Shown here piece after piece: positions 17,671 to 27,108 of a stretch of DNA of 64,000 nt. Origin of the DNA: Chamaesiphon minutus PCC 6605 (GTDB lineage: Bacteria; Cyanobacteriota; Cyanobacteriia; Cyanobacteriales; Chamaesiphonaceae); contig NC_019697.1 of assembly GCF_000317145.1 (NCBI RefSeq), forward strand, positions 5,879,889 to 5,943,888. The letters run 5' to 3'. A model generated the notes under the pieces. That model was not told the origin of the DNA. It was given only the letters and a program-made list of their open reading frames with translations, and ran no database searches. The first letter of the stretch is position 1. Each line of letters opens with the position of its first letter. A program made the translations under genes and the position numbers.

Positions 17671-17719
17671 AAAGTCCGCCTACGCGGACTAGGAAATCCA
17701 GTCCGCGTAGGCGGACTTT
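17671..17719. repeat. Perfect 20-bp inverted repeat of the AGTCCGC family
   Basis: AAAGTCCGCCTACGCGGACT and its exact complement enclose the 9-nt loop AGGAAATCC, about 50 bp after the Omp85 stop codon. It could fold as a very stable terminator-like hairpin. A weaker pair, GGGGTTAGAAACCCC, lies just upstream. Confidence 0.92.
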
Positions 17720-17856
17720 GCAGCACTAGCCCCGATTTCAATCGAGGGCATTATGACCAATAATGATTAAACTCCATGTCATCCATAACAGCTAAAGTCG
17801 ATCGATTCTTTACCCAGATGTTCAAAAGTAGCTAAATAAACATCAAAAAAACAGAT

Positions 17857-18471
17857 ATGGACTTAGTGGAACCGATCGCATTAGCGGCTCCCGCATCTAT
17901 CCTTATTGGGCCAACTGGAGCTGGTAAAAGTACTATAGGATTATTGCTATCCAAGCGATTAAACCTGCCCAGTGTATCGATGGATGGTATCGCCGAACCT
18001 TATTACAATGAGTGCAATTTTGGCATTGCTGTATTTCAGCAACTGCGAGCCGAACAGGGCTTTCTGGCAACTCATCGGCAGTGGGAGCCAGTCCGAGTTT
18101 ACGCAGTCGAGCGCGTCATGTCAGAATGTGGGCGCGTCGTTTTAGATCTGGGAGCCGGACATACACACTATGAAAATCCTGTCATGTTCGATCGAGTCAA
18201 ACAGGCGATCTCCTCGTGCCCCAATGTCATCTTATTACTGCCTTGTGCCGATTTGGATCGATCGGTTCGCATCCTAAAGGAGCGATGTATGTCGGAGCGT
18301 GGAAGTGACTGGATTAAAGATGGCTATGATTTCATCGCACACTGGGTCAAAGATAGTTGCAATCATGACTTAGCAACAATGACCATTTTCACTGAAGGTA
18401 AAACACCAATGGAGACCTGTGAGGAGATTATCGATCGAATGGTTACATCTTCGATTGAACAGAATCGTTAG
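17857..18471 (+). CDS. P-loop kinase-like protein (shikimate kinase fold)
   Basis: A 204-residue soluble protein with Walker A GPTGAGKST at 18-26, followed by LPSVSMDGI, where shikimate and gluconate kinases carry the substrate-binding Asp. Later elements are VVLDLGAGHTHYENP and NVILLLPCADLDRSVRILKER, resembling the core strand and lid of small-molecule kinases. The substrate cannot be told: the usual shikimate-binding Arg residues are not clearly placed, and the length exceeds AroK (about 170). No clear Shine-Dalgarno is seen. It precedes the decayed prolyl oligopeptidase gene by about 50 bp. Confidence 0.7.
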   Translation: MDLVEPIALAAPASILIGPTGAGKSTIGLLLSKRLNLPSVSMDGIAEPYYNECNFGIAVFQQLRAEQGFLATHRQWEPVRVYAVERVMSECGRVVLDLGAGHTHYENPVMFDRVKQAISSCPNVILLLPCADLDRSVRILKERCMSERGSDWIKDGYDFIAHWVKDSCNHDLATMTIFTEGKTPMETCEEIIDRMVTSSIEQNR

Positions 18472-18522
18472 AAGTTTTTTTCCGCCCGATCGTCACCACC
18501 TAAAACAATCTTTAAATCTAAT

Positions 18523-20356
18523 ATGACTGAAATCAACAACCAACCGATCGCACCAATTCAACCAGTTACTGATAACTACTTTGGCACAGATGTCATCGAT
18601 AACTATCGCTACATGGAAAATTTCAACGATCCAGCCGTACAGCAGTGGGTGAAAGCGCAGGCTGACTACACGATCGAGACTCTAGCACAACTACCCGAAC
18701 GGGATGCTTTTTTCGATCGAATGAGGGAATTAGATGGTTCGGTTCCCGCTAAGGTATATGGCATCATGCGGCTAGCTAACGGCAACATTTTCTATCTCAA
18801 GATCGAAGTACAAGAGGATGTCGCCAAACTCTACATGCGATCGAGTCTGGATAGTGCAGAAATTTTGTTGGTCGATCCTGACAGATTTGGGCTGGAAACT
18901 GGCCACAAATACGCCATCAATGACTTTAAACCATCATGGGATGGTAAATATGTCATCTATCTCATTTTCGGATTCCGGCTACGCGATCGCACTTTTTTTC
19001 TATGGTACGCAACGCAATATCGAACTACATATTTCCAAGCTTTCGGCACTTATCCAAAACATGCCAGAGTGGATAAAAATCTGTGATGCTACCGATGAAA
19101 TTAGGCACTTTGTTACTCATGAGAACGATCTGTACCTGCTAACTTCCAAGAATGCACCTCGCTTCAAGATTATTAAAACATCATTAGTTAAACCCGACTT
19201 ATCCACTGCCGAAACTGTGCTGGCTGAGAGTGATTCGATTATCAAAGATATGTTTGCGGCTAATGATGCGTTATATATAAGAGTCTCAGACAATGGCATT
19301 AGCAAGGTAACTCGGATTACCTATGATGGTACAATAGCGAAATTAAAATTACCATTTGATGGTATAGCTGAATTTATCAAAAAAGATTTTCATATAGATG
19401 GATTAACGATTATCATCGGATCTTGGACACAAGTCGATCGCTATTATCAATACCATCCCACAACAGATTTGTTCACAGATATAGTATTTCAATCTAAAGG
19501 AAAATATGATGCTCCCCACGATTTAGTTGCGACAGAAGTAACAGTAAAATCTCATGATGGCACGATGGTACCACTGTCAATTATTCACAAACAGGGGATC
19601 GAGCTAGATGGTTCAAATCCATGTTTGTTGATGGGATATGGTGCTTATGGTTATTCCTTCGACCCGTTCTATCTACAGACTCAATATGTTTGGTACGAGC
19701 GCGGAGGTATATTTGCGATCGCTCATGTGCGCGGTGGCGGTGAGAATGGAGAAGAATGGTATCGCGCTGGATTTCAACAAACCAAGCCAAATACTTGGAA
19801 AGATTTTATCGCTTGTGCTGAATATCTCGTCGAGCAAAAATATACTTCACCAGCCAAACTAGCGGGTGAAGGCACAAGTGCTGGCGGCATCTTAATCGGT
19901 AGAGCGATTACCGAGCGTCCCGATCTATTTGCGGTGGCAATTCCACGGGTAGGTTGCCTGAATTCAGTCCGGCTTGAAACAACACCAAATGGGGTGAATA
20001 ATACCCCTGAGTTTGGTAGTTGTGAGACTGAAGCAGGTTTTCAGGCTCTCTACGAAATGGATGCGTTTTTACACGTTCGTGATGGTATCAATTATCCAGC
20101 AATGTTAATTACTCATGGTATTACAGATCCGCGTGTAGAGCCGTGGCAATCAGCGAAGTTTGCCGCCAGAGTTCAAACTGCATCGGCAAGTGGTAAACCT
20201 GTGTTGCTGCGGATAGATTATGAAGCAGGGCATGGCATTGGTTCGACGAAAACCCAGATCGTTCAGGAACGCGCCGATATATTCGCTTTTATGATGTGGC
20301 AATTTTTAAGCATGAAACCCAACATCGATCTCAATGTTGGGTTTCATTTATGCTAG
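18523..20356 (+). pseudogene. Prolyl oligopeptidase, frameshifted and internally deleted
   Basis: S9 serine peptidase. The N-terminal part (from MTEINNQPIAPIQPVTDNYF) runs to about 18965 in one frame; the rest continues in the next frame. Removing one T from the TTTT at about 18963-18966 would join VIYLIS to SDSGYAIALFFYG. Even so, about 100 residues of the propeller expected between these blocks are absent, so an internal deletion accompanies the frameshift. The catalytic part looks whole: GEGTSAGG (Ser), HGITDPRV (Asp), AGHG (His). The frame ends WQFLSMKPN and runs through the terminator hairpin; deleting one T at about 20302-20306 would restore a stop right after WQF. Probably inactive. 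Confidence 0.85.
20313..20346. terminator. Bidirectional terminator between prolyl oligopeptidase and secA
   Basis: A perfect 13-bp stem (TGAAACCCAACAT / ATGTTGGGTTTCA) has an 8-nt loop, CGATCTCA, and sits between two convergent genes. The present stop codon of the decayed upstream gene lies beyond the hairpin, which supports a lost original stop. Confidence 0.9.
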
Positions 20357-20363
20357 ATATTAC

Positions 20364-23159
20364 TTAAGCTGCCTGAGCTTGACGTTCGGGGGTGAATTGG
20401 AACATTGAGTAGACTACATTTCGACGAATATCGGTCATCATTTCCAAGAACATTTCATAACCTTCTTGCTTATACTCGATTAACGGATCTTTTTGACCGT
20501 AACCGCGCAAACCGACCGATTCGCGGAGAGCATCCATCGATTGGAGGTGTTCGCGCCAGAGAGTATCGATTTGTTGGAGGATGAAGAAACGTTCGGCTTG
20601 ACGGGTGAGTCCGGCTTGAACTCGATCGATTTGAGATTCCTTGATATCATAGGCTCGGCGCACTTCTTCACGCATGAAGATTTTGATTTCATCGTAGCTC
20701 ATATCGTCGATCTGGGTAGGAGTCAGATCGTCAAACAAATTGACAAATTCTCGTGCTTTAGAGACTAAGCCTTCGAGGTTCCATTCTTCAGGTGGTAAGT
20801 CTGGGTCGATGTAGGCGTTGACGATATCGTCCATCGTCCGTTCGGCATATTTAACTACTTGCTCCTTGAGGTCTTGACCTTCAAGGACGCGACGACGTTC
20901 TGCATAAATGGCGCGACGTTGATTGTTCATCACTTCGTCGTATTCAAATACTTGTTTGCGGATGTCGTAGTAGTAAGTTTCGACCTTTTTCTGGGCACCT
21001 TCGAGGCTATTGGTGAGCATTTTGGACTCGATGGGCATGTCTTCTTCGACGCGGAAGGCATCCATTAAGCCACTGACTCGATCGCCACCGAAGATTTGCA
21101 TCAACGGATCTTTTAAACTGAGGAAGAACTTAGTGGAACCTTTATCGCCTTGACGACCCGCACGACCCCGCAGTTGGTTATCTACCCGCCGCGATTCGTG
21201 ACGCTCGGTACCGATGACGTGCAAGCCACCGTTGTCTAACACTTCCTCATGTTCGACAGATGTAAAAGCATCGTACTCTTTGCGGATTGCTTTATAGGCA
21301 TTCCGTAGCTTTTGGACGGCTTCGATTTCGGTCGGTGCTTTTTCGCAGGCGACGGCGATGGTTTCTTCGGCGTCAAGTTCGGATAAGCTCCGTTCGCCGT
21401 AGTGTCCGACGGCAAAGTTGACGGCATCTTTGAGTAATGCTTCGGTTTCTTTAGAGATTTCGGTGGGGAAAATATCGGGCGATGCTTTCCATGTTTTCGC
21501 TTTTTTACCGCCGCCAAAACCTTGTCCAGAAGCCTTGCTCTGCTGTGCCGCAGCTACTGTCGCAGGGCTAAAGTTGCCATCATCTTCTGGTGCGACGATG
21601 CGCGGCATTAGGTATTCCCGCAGCTTCAGGCGCGCCATGTAGTCAGAGTTACCACCTAAGATGATATCCGTTCCCCGACCTGCCATGTTAGTCGCGATCG
21701 TGACGGCACCTTTACGTCCGGCTTGAGCGACGATTTCCGATTCTCGTTCGACATTCTCTGGTTTGGCATTCAGAAGCTGATGCGGAATTTCCAATTGATG
21801 CAGCAATTGGGACAGAATCTCCGATTTTTCGATACTGGTGGTACCGACGAGTACCGGACGACCAGTCGCGTGCATTTCTGCACATTCTTGAGCGACGGCG
21901 CGCCATTTGGCTTCTTCGGTCTTGTACACGACATCGGGATAGTCATACCGTTGACTCTTCCGATTGGTTGGCATTACCGTCACCTGGATTTTGTAGGTTT
22001 TTTCCAGTTCCACTTCTTCGGTTTTTGCCGTTCCAGTCATCCCGCCCAATTTAGGATAGAGCAGGAAGAAGTTCTGATAAGTAATCGTCGCCAGGGTTTG
22101 GGTTTCGTTCTGAATTTTGACTTTTTCCTTAGCTTCGACAGCTTGGTGCAAACCGTCGCTCCAACGGCGTCCCGATAATACCCGTCCGGTAAATTCATCG
22201 ACGATCGTCACTTCATCGTTGATGATGATGTAATGGGTATCGCGGATAAACAGTTCTTTAGCTTTGATCGCATTAAAGACATAATGCGCCCACGGATCGG
22301 CTTCGTCATAAAGATCCGTTACGCCCAAGAGTCGCTCGGCTTCGGCGAAGCCTTCATCAGAAAGTAGGACGTTTCGCGCTTTCTCGTCTACTTCATAGTG
22401 CTTTTCTTTATTTAAACCGCGTGCAATATCGGCAGCTTGGAGATATTTTTCGGTCGGACGTTCGACTTGACCGGAAATAATCAACGGCGTCCGTGCTTCA
22501 TCAATGAGAATTGAATCTACTTCGTCGATGACGCAGAAGTTAAACGGACGTTGGACAACTTCCGCCATCGCTTCGGCCATATTATCCCGCAGATAGTCAA
22601 AACCCAATTCGCTGTTGGTGGCATAGGTGACATCGCAGCTATAGTTTTTCTTCCGCTCTGGAGGATTCATCCCCGATTGGATCAGTCCGACCGACAACCC
22701 CAAGAAACGGTGAACTTGCCCCATCCACTCCGCATCCCGTCGCGCTAGGTAATCGTTGACGGTAATGACGTGAACGCCCTTGCCTGTAAGGGCATTTAAA
22801 TAAGCTGGAAGAGTTGCTACCAAAGTTTTACCTTCGCCAGTCTTCATCTCGGCAATTTGGCCTTCATGAAGTACCATTCCCCCCAGCATTTGCACGTCAA
22901 AGTGGCGCAACCCAAGCACGCGCTTACCAGCTTCGCGGACTACCGCAAAAGCTTCAGGCAGAATTTCTTCGAGGATTTCCTTTTCTTCCTCGTCATTATT
23001 TGCCTGCTCCAATCTGCGTTTAAATTCTGTTGTTTTCCCTTTGAGTTGTTCGTCACTGAGTTGCTGCATCTCCTCTTCTAGAAGACTGATTTCAGCCACG
23101 AGCGGTTGATATTTTTTGAGTTTGCGTGCGTTAGGGTCACCCAGTAATCTTTTTAGCAT
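20364..23159 (-). CDS. secA: Preprotein translocase ATPase SecA
   Basis: Motor of the Sec system, about 931 residues, driving proteins through SecYEG in plasma and thylakoid membranes. Clear elements are [20 protein letters not shown] (Walker A), [20 protein letters not shown] (DEVD box with preprotein cross-linking region), [13 protein letters not shown] and [11 protein letters not shown] of the second RecA-like domain, and the helical scaffold [20 protein letters not shown]. The ATG at 23159 ([13 protein letters not shown]) is the family start; an in-frame TTG lies three codons upstream. An insertion around residues 520-570 and the lack of the C-terminal zinc motif are common in cyanobacteria. 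Confidence 0.97.
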   Translation of the reverse strand: MLKRLLGDPNARKLKKYQPLVAEISLLEEEMQQLSDEQLKGKTTEFKRRLEQANNDEEEKEILEEILPEAFAVVREAGKRVLGLRHFDVQMLGGMVLHEGQIAEMKTGEGKTLVATLPAYLNALTGKGVHVITVNDYLARRDAEWMGQVHRFLGLSVGLIQSGMNPPERKKNYSCDVTYATNSELGFDYLRDNMAEAMAEVVQRPFNFCVIDEVDSILIDEARTPLIISGQVERPTEKYLQAADIARGLNKEKHYEVDEKARNVLLSDEGFAEAERLLGVTDLYDEADPWAHYVFNAIKAKELFIRDTHYIIINDEVTIVDEFTGRVLSGRRWSDGLHQAVEAKEKVKIQNETQTLATITYQNFFLLYPKLGGMTGTAKTEEVELEKTYKIQVTVMPTNRKSQRYDYPDVVYKTEEAKWRAVAQECAEMHATGRPVLVGTTSIEKSEILSQLLHQLEIPHQLLNAKPENVERESEIVAQAGRKGAVTIATNMAGRGTDIILGGNSDYMARLKLREYLMPRIVAPEDDGNFSPATVAAAQQSKASGQGFGGGKKAKTWKASPDIFPTEISKETEALLKDAVNFAVGHYGERSLSELDAEETIAVACEKAPTEIEAVQKLRNAYKAIRKEYDAFTSVEHEEVLDNGGLHVIGTERHESRRVDNQLRGRAGRQGDKGSTKFFLSLKDPLMQIFGGDRVSGLMDAFRVEEDMPIESKMLTNSLEGAQKKVETYYYDIRKQVFEYDEVMNNQRRAIYAERRRVLEGQDLKEQVVKYAERTMDDIVNAYIDPDLPPEEWNLEGLVSKAREFVNLFDDLTPTQIDDMSYDEIKIFMREEVRRAYDIKESQIDRVQAGLTRQAERFFILQQIDTLWREHLQSMDALRESVGLRGYGQKDPLIEYKQEGYEMFLEMMTDIRRNVVYSMFQFTPERQAQAA

Positions 23160-23390
23160 AGGAGGCAAGCGGTAGGGAAGTTTAATCTAAAATTTATGAG
23201 TGCTGAAGTATTCAAATCTTCATAGCTTTCGTATGTATATTATGGTATCATCAGCCACTGGTTTATGGGTGTGCGGTATGCCGATCTGTAGAGAGTAAAG
23301 AGTAGAAGGTAGAGGCTAGAGGGGAATGAGGAAAAAAGTCAATCTAATAAAATAGAACCAGAAAATCACGCTCTGGCGTTTGGCAATATC

Positions 23391-23759
23391 TCAAACGGTT
23401 GTAGTCGCAGTCGCGCTGGGCTGCTCTGCGGAAATCTTGAGGTGTCTGGCGAGGAGAAAGAGCGGAAAGGTAACGCTAATGGCAATGAGCGGCGACAGCA
23501 GCAAGTATAGCCATACATAGCGCACCCCCACCCGCCGACCTTCGACTACCATAAATATACAGGCAGCGGCTGCGAGTAAAAATAGGTCGTTAGACAGTGA
23601 AGCGGCGGCAGCATTTGCATATGCAGCACGCACGAAGTCCGTCATCGAAGCGTTGTTGGGCTGGCTCATGAAGGCAATATTATTAATCCAGGTCGCTGGT
23701 AATGCGACAATCGCGATCGAGGCATAGGTAGCACAAATAAGTTTGTCTTCAATCTTCAT
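23391..23759 (-). CDS. DUF2834-like small membrane protein
   Basis: A 122-residue protein with three hydrophobic segments: LICATYASIAIVALPATWI near the N-terminus, FLLAAAACIFMVV in the middle, and YVWLYLLLSPLIAISVTFPLFLLA near the C-terminus. The middle contains LSNDLFLLAAAACIF and RYVWLYLLLSP, typical of DUF2834 proteins, whose function is unknown. The Ala-rich AYANAAAASLSND loop probably lies outside the membrane. No operon partner is evident. Confidence 0.65.
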   Translation of the reverse strand: MKIEDKLICATYASIAIVALPATWINNIAFMSQPNNASMTDFVRAAYANAAAASLSNDLFLLAAAACIFMVVEGRRVGVRYVWLYLLLSPLIAISVTFPLFLLARHLKISAEQPSATATTTV

Positions 23760-23933
23760 AGTTGAGATATTTTACCCTATTAATTAAATTTAAATTCGGA
23801 TACTTTTGTCGATCGATTATATTTTATGCTCGGCTCTCATCATTTGCCAACAAAAAATACTGTAATCTGGACTTATATGGCTAGAAGAGTGGATGAGATC
23901 GATCGTTGTCGCTGACATTGACTACCTTTGGCT

Positions 23934-24794
23934 ATGTTTTGGGCATACTTACTATGTAATCTCGCGATCGATAGTCTGATGCGGTGCAAAAAATTAATCT
24001 CTCCAGAAAAGTCTGTACAGTCTCCGATCGAATATCGATTTAAATCATTGCTTCTTCCAAATCTTTCCTATGCTATGGCAGCTACTATAGGATTTGCTTT
24101 TGTGTTCGGTATTTTTGCCACAATTGTAATTAAATCTATGGTTGAGGCTATTGCTACATCCATTAGTTTCTCAATTGGTTTGTTATTGGCAGAGCTTCTA
24201 GTTGTGTATTTCTTAATTAAGGAATCTGATTTCATAATAACTTCAGAACACATTGAGGCGGTTGATTACTGGTACCGTCGTAAATGTATAGGCTGGCAAG
24301 AGATTACTTTAGTAAAACATTGTCAGTTGTTTGGAATTAGATATGTATCGATTAAAACAGCAAATGGTAAAAGTGTTCAAGTACCACCTAGCTTTTATAA
24401 AACATCTGAAATACTCGATCGAGTTAGAGAATTAGCCGGAGAGGAACATATATTAGTCCGATCATTAGAAAAAGAATTATCGCGTCCGCGTCACGAACTG
24501 ACCAAAGTTTGGTGCTGGGTAATTGGCTCGATCTTATTGACGATGAGTATTTACCTAATTGGGGGAAATATGTATGCAGCGGAGCAAGAAAAACCATTAG
24601 AACAGGCGATCGCAACTTATGTACGCCAACATCCCAAAACTGCACCCAATGAATCGGCGATCGAGTTACAATCCTTGATGACTAAATTGGGGCTATCTGT
24701 AGAAGCTTTTGGCGATGGTAGTGAGGTAAAAGTTAAACCAGACAAAGTAGCGATCGAGGAATGGAAATCGGTGGAACCGACTTTTATAAAATAG
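23934..24794 (+). CDS. Unknown membrane protein with PH-like domain
   Basis: About 286 residues, with hydrophobic segments at about 48-70, 75-97 (IATSISFSIGLLLAELLVVY) and 195-215 (VWCWVIGSILLTMSIYLIG). The stretch between (DFIITSEHIEAVDYWYRRKC, then RYVSIKTANGKSVQVPPSFY) looks like a membrane-associated PH-type sheet. The last 70 residues are soluble. ATG at 23934 is used; an in-frame TTG lies six bases upstream. The frame continues in phase directly after its TAG into the next reading frame, so it may once have been part of a longer gene. Confidence 0.55.
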   Translation: MFWAYLLCNLAIDSLMRCKKLISPEKSVQSPIEYRFKSLLLPNLSYAMAATIGFAFVFGIFATIVIKSMVEAIATSISFSIGLLLAELLVVYFLIKESDFIITSEHIEAVDYWYRRKCIGWQEITLVKHCQLFGIRYVSIKTANGKSVQVPPSFYKTSEILDRVRELAGEEHILVRSLEKELSRPRHELTKVWCWVIGSILLTMSIYLIGGNMYAAEQEKPLEQAIATYVRQHPKTAPNESAIELQSLMTKLGLSVEAFGDGSEVKVKPDKVAIEEWKSVEPTFIK

Positions 24795-25423
24795 TTGGAG
24801 AACCAACAAAAAAATCAAGAATCGATCGAGCCAATTCCAGAGAAGTTAGCAAATTATATTAAAGTTCATCAACCCGATTTTAAGGCGATCGAAAACCTAC
24901 TAGTAAATAATACTACGCCACAGTGGGGATTTGATTCAGCTTGGATTGAAAAGAGCGATCTAAAAGGTGGTAGTAGTCCATTATCAAAGCAAATGAATGG
25001 AGTCTCTCTATGGTATCTCGAAAATTTGATAATTATTAATATTCTCGATAAACAGTCTCTACCTACTGCCGATATTTCTAGAGATTTAGTTGCAATCGAG
25101 AGAATTCAACAATCTTTTCAATCTCAACCATCCTTAGTTGGGCAGTTATTCGGCAGATTTGGCTAACGTCGAATTTCAGACATGGTAAGACGTGTCGATA
25201 AAATCCCATCTGGATGGGGCAATAATTTATTGAGCTTAGAGCGTCACCAACAGATGATTAATTCGATTAAGAATGAGGAGATGTGGATGGATAGAATACT
25301 CCAAAATCCTCTTACTTTAGATCGAACTTTAATTAATGCAAACAATTTTGGCAAGCTTTAGGTGTCAACTCTGTCGATATCGATCCATTAACTTATACGA
25401 TTAAACCGATCGCTAAAACATAG
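24795..25423 (+). pseudogene. Decaying gene of unknown function
   Basis: Coding-like sequence continues for 630 bp in three pieces. Piece one (24795-25166) follows the TAG of the previous gene in the same phase and could start only at TTG; it reads EKLANYIKVHQPDFKAIENL and NGVSLWYLENLIIINILDKQ. Piece two (25181-25361) is in another phase and reads MVRRVDKIPSGWGNNLLSLE. Piece three, in yet another phase, reads WQALGVNSVDIDPLTYTIKP up to a TAG at 25421-25423. The junction of two and three needs a single-base shift at about 25351. The parts read like one ancestral protein broken by one stop and at least two frameshifts. Confidence 0.6.
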
Positions 25424-25448
25424 CATCCATTCGATCCACATTAATCTG

Positions 25449-25474
25449 TAGGGGCATCCCCTTGTGGGTGCCCT
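25449..25474. repeat. Short cyanobacterial intergenic repeat (GGGGCATCCCC type)
   Basis: GGGGCATCCCCTTGTGGGTG followed by CCC forms a small hairpin (GGGCA..CCC with GGG.TGCCC). It is of the type TAGGGGCAATCCCCTTGTGG, scattered through many cyanobacterial genomes (recalled). Confidence 0.55.
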
Positions 25475-25536
25475 GTTCGTGCGTAGCTAAATTGCTAAGT
25501 ATGGGTATTAAACATCGCTTTTAAAAATATTTAGCA

Positions 25537-26121
25537 TCAACCAGCAGATAAAATCTCATCAGCAGTTAGATCGAGCAAGGTATCCTGAAATAATAATTTG
25601 TCGCTACCGCGATAAACTTGCTCCTGATATCCTGCTGATATCAATGTTAATACCGTAATTTCTAGCACTTGTGGATCGACAATCCAGTAGGCAGGAATTT
25701 CTCGATCGAGATACTGATTTCGTTTGGCAATATAATCTCTATCTCGTTGTAGATTGCCAGGGCTGACTACTTCTATTACCAAATCTAGTGGTGCCATACT
25801 CAATCGAATCGTATTGCGAGAACGTAATTGTTCGATATGTTCTGGTTTAATAATCGTCAAATCGGGATAACGATTGCGAGGTTCTCCATTTACTTCCAAC
25901 TCTAATCCATGTCCCCGAACGCGCAAATAGCCGACAATTGGCAGAAAAGAAGCTAATAAAAAATTAGCAATTCCGATATTAAATCCCGATTCTGGCGGCA
26001 CTTCGACTAATTTGCCGTTAAATAATTCATACAGCCGATTGTTGCTATCAGTGTACTCTAAATATTCCTCAAAAGACTCAAATCGAGGATGCTTAACTAC
26101 TTCTCCGGTTGATAATATCAT
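25537..26121 (-). CDS. Uma2 family (DUF820) endonuclease-like protein
   Basis: A 194-residue member of the large cyanobacterial Uma2 family with a PD-(D/E)xK nuclease-like core. Visible core motifs are YELFNGKLVEVPP near residue 32, NRYPDLTIIKPE with the Asp, LDLVIEVVSPGN with the Glu, and DYIAKRNQYLDREIPAYWIV with Lys and the conserved YWIVDP. The active-site set appears complete. The cellular role of Uma2 proteins is unsettled. It is monocistronic. A second Uma2-type remnant lies at 45270-47050, split by an insertion sequence. Confidence 0.88.
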   Translation of the reverse strand: MILSTGEVVKHPRFESFEEYLEYTDSNNRLYELFNGKLVEVPPESGFNIGIANFLLASFLPIVGYLRVRGHGLELEVNGEPRNRYPDLTIIKPEHIEQLRSRNTIRLSMAPLDLVIEVVSPGNLQRDRDYIAKRNQYLDREIPAYWIVDPQVLEITVLTLISAGYQEQVYRGSDKLLFQDTLLDLTADEILSAG

Positions 26122-26208
26122 CTAACGGAAACTCCTAAAAGGACTATAACTGAGTATATTTTAACAACAGCAGAATCGATCGAGAACGATCGCGCCCTCA
26201 ATCTGAAC

Positions 26209-26985
26209 TCAATCAATTACATGAATCGGGCCGTGGATGCTAGCATTAAAAAATTGGCGCATCAGTGGGTTATCGGTAGTATCGATATCAGCGGTTTTGC
26301 CATCCCATTGCACCTTACCTTGATAGATAAACACAATTCGATCGGTAGTCCGTCGAATCGTGCTACTTTGGTGGGTAACCATGACATAAGTGCCACAGCC
26401 AGCTTGATGCTGTAACTCTCTAACCAAATCTTCAATTACTGTAGACGCGATCGGGTCTAGACCTGCCGTCGGTTCGTCATATAATAAAACCTCTGGATTA
26501 TCTTCAGGATGTTCGGGATTAGACATAATCGCCCGCGCAAAACTGACGCGCTTGCGCATTCCCCCAGATAATTGAGCGGGATATCGATCTGCGACATCTA
26601 CCATGCCGACCATTGCTAGTTTAGCCTCAACTAGCTCTCGAATTTTTTGGTGCGAAATATGCGATTGCTGAAATAACCGAAAGCCAACATTTTCTTCAAC
26701 CGTGAGTGAATCAAACAAGGCGGCTTGCTGAAATACCATCCCGATATACACCGGATCGTTACCGTCTTCGATTAACCCCTGTCGCTTTTGTCCCCGAATC
26801 CAAACTTCGCCCTCATCTGGGGCAAGCAATCCGGCAATAATGCGCAAAATGGTCGATTTGCCCGTTCCTGATGGCCCGATGATTCCCAAACCTTGCCCTG
26901 GATAGATATCTAAATCCATCCCATCTAAAATTACGCTATTACCAAAGGCTTTGGAGATGCCGCGTAGTTGAATGATTGGTTCCAT
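26209..26985 (-). CDS. ABC transporter ATP-binding protein, MlaF-like
   Basis: A 258-residue ATPase with Walker A GPSGTGKST (37-45), Q-loop MVFQQAALFDSLTV, signature LSGGMRKR (139-146), Walker B LLYDEPTAGLDP (D170, E171) and switch H in VMVTHQSST. The FDSLTVEENVGFRL motif and GGMRKRV signature place it with MlaF/Ttg2A lipid-transport ATPases, which pair with an MlaE permease and an MCE-domain substrate protein. Neither partner adjoins it, as is usual for the scattered Mla genes of cyanobacteria. A five-copy AGTGGGGG repeat lies directly upstream. Confidence 0.88.
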   Translation of the reverse strand: MEPIIQLRGISKAFGNSVILDGMDLDIYPGQGLGIIGPSGTGKSTILRIIAGLLAPDEGEVWIRGQKRQGLIEDGNDPVYIGMVFQQAALFDSLTVEENVGFRLFQQSHISHQKIRELVEAKLAMVGMVDVADRYPAQLSGGMRKRVSFARAIMSNPEHPEDNPEVLLYDEPTAGLDPIASTVIEDLVRELQHQAGCGTYVMVTHQSSTIRRTTDRIVFIYQGKVQWDGKTADIDTTDNPLMRQFFNASIHGPIHVID

Positions 26986-26990
26986 TAGGG

Positions 26991-27030
26991 AGTGGGGGAG
27001 TGGGGGAGTGGGGGAGTGGGGGAGTGGGGG
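26991..27030. repeat. Five exact copies of the octamer AGTGGGGG
   Basis: The octamer is repeated five times without error, immediately upstream of the MlaF-like gene start (5 bp away). This is a slippage-prone microsatellite of a type common between cyanobacterial genes. It lies where the ribosome-binding and leader region of the ATPase gene should be. Confidence 0.95.
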
Positions 27031-27108
27031 CAGAATGCTTGCTTTTTATCTGATTTCTCCCACTTCCCGACCTTGAATGCTCAAAAAAGATCGACTATCT
27101 ACTATCCA

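Noticed and set aside
18940-18990. Programmed frameshift in the prolyl oligopeptidase gene
   Set aside because: No slippery heptamer with a following structure, and about 100 residues are missing as well, so decay is more likely.
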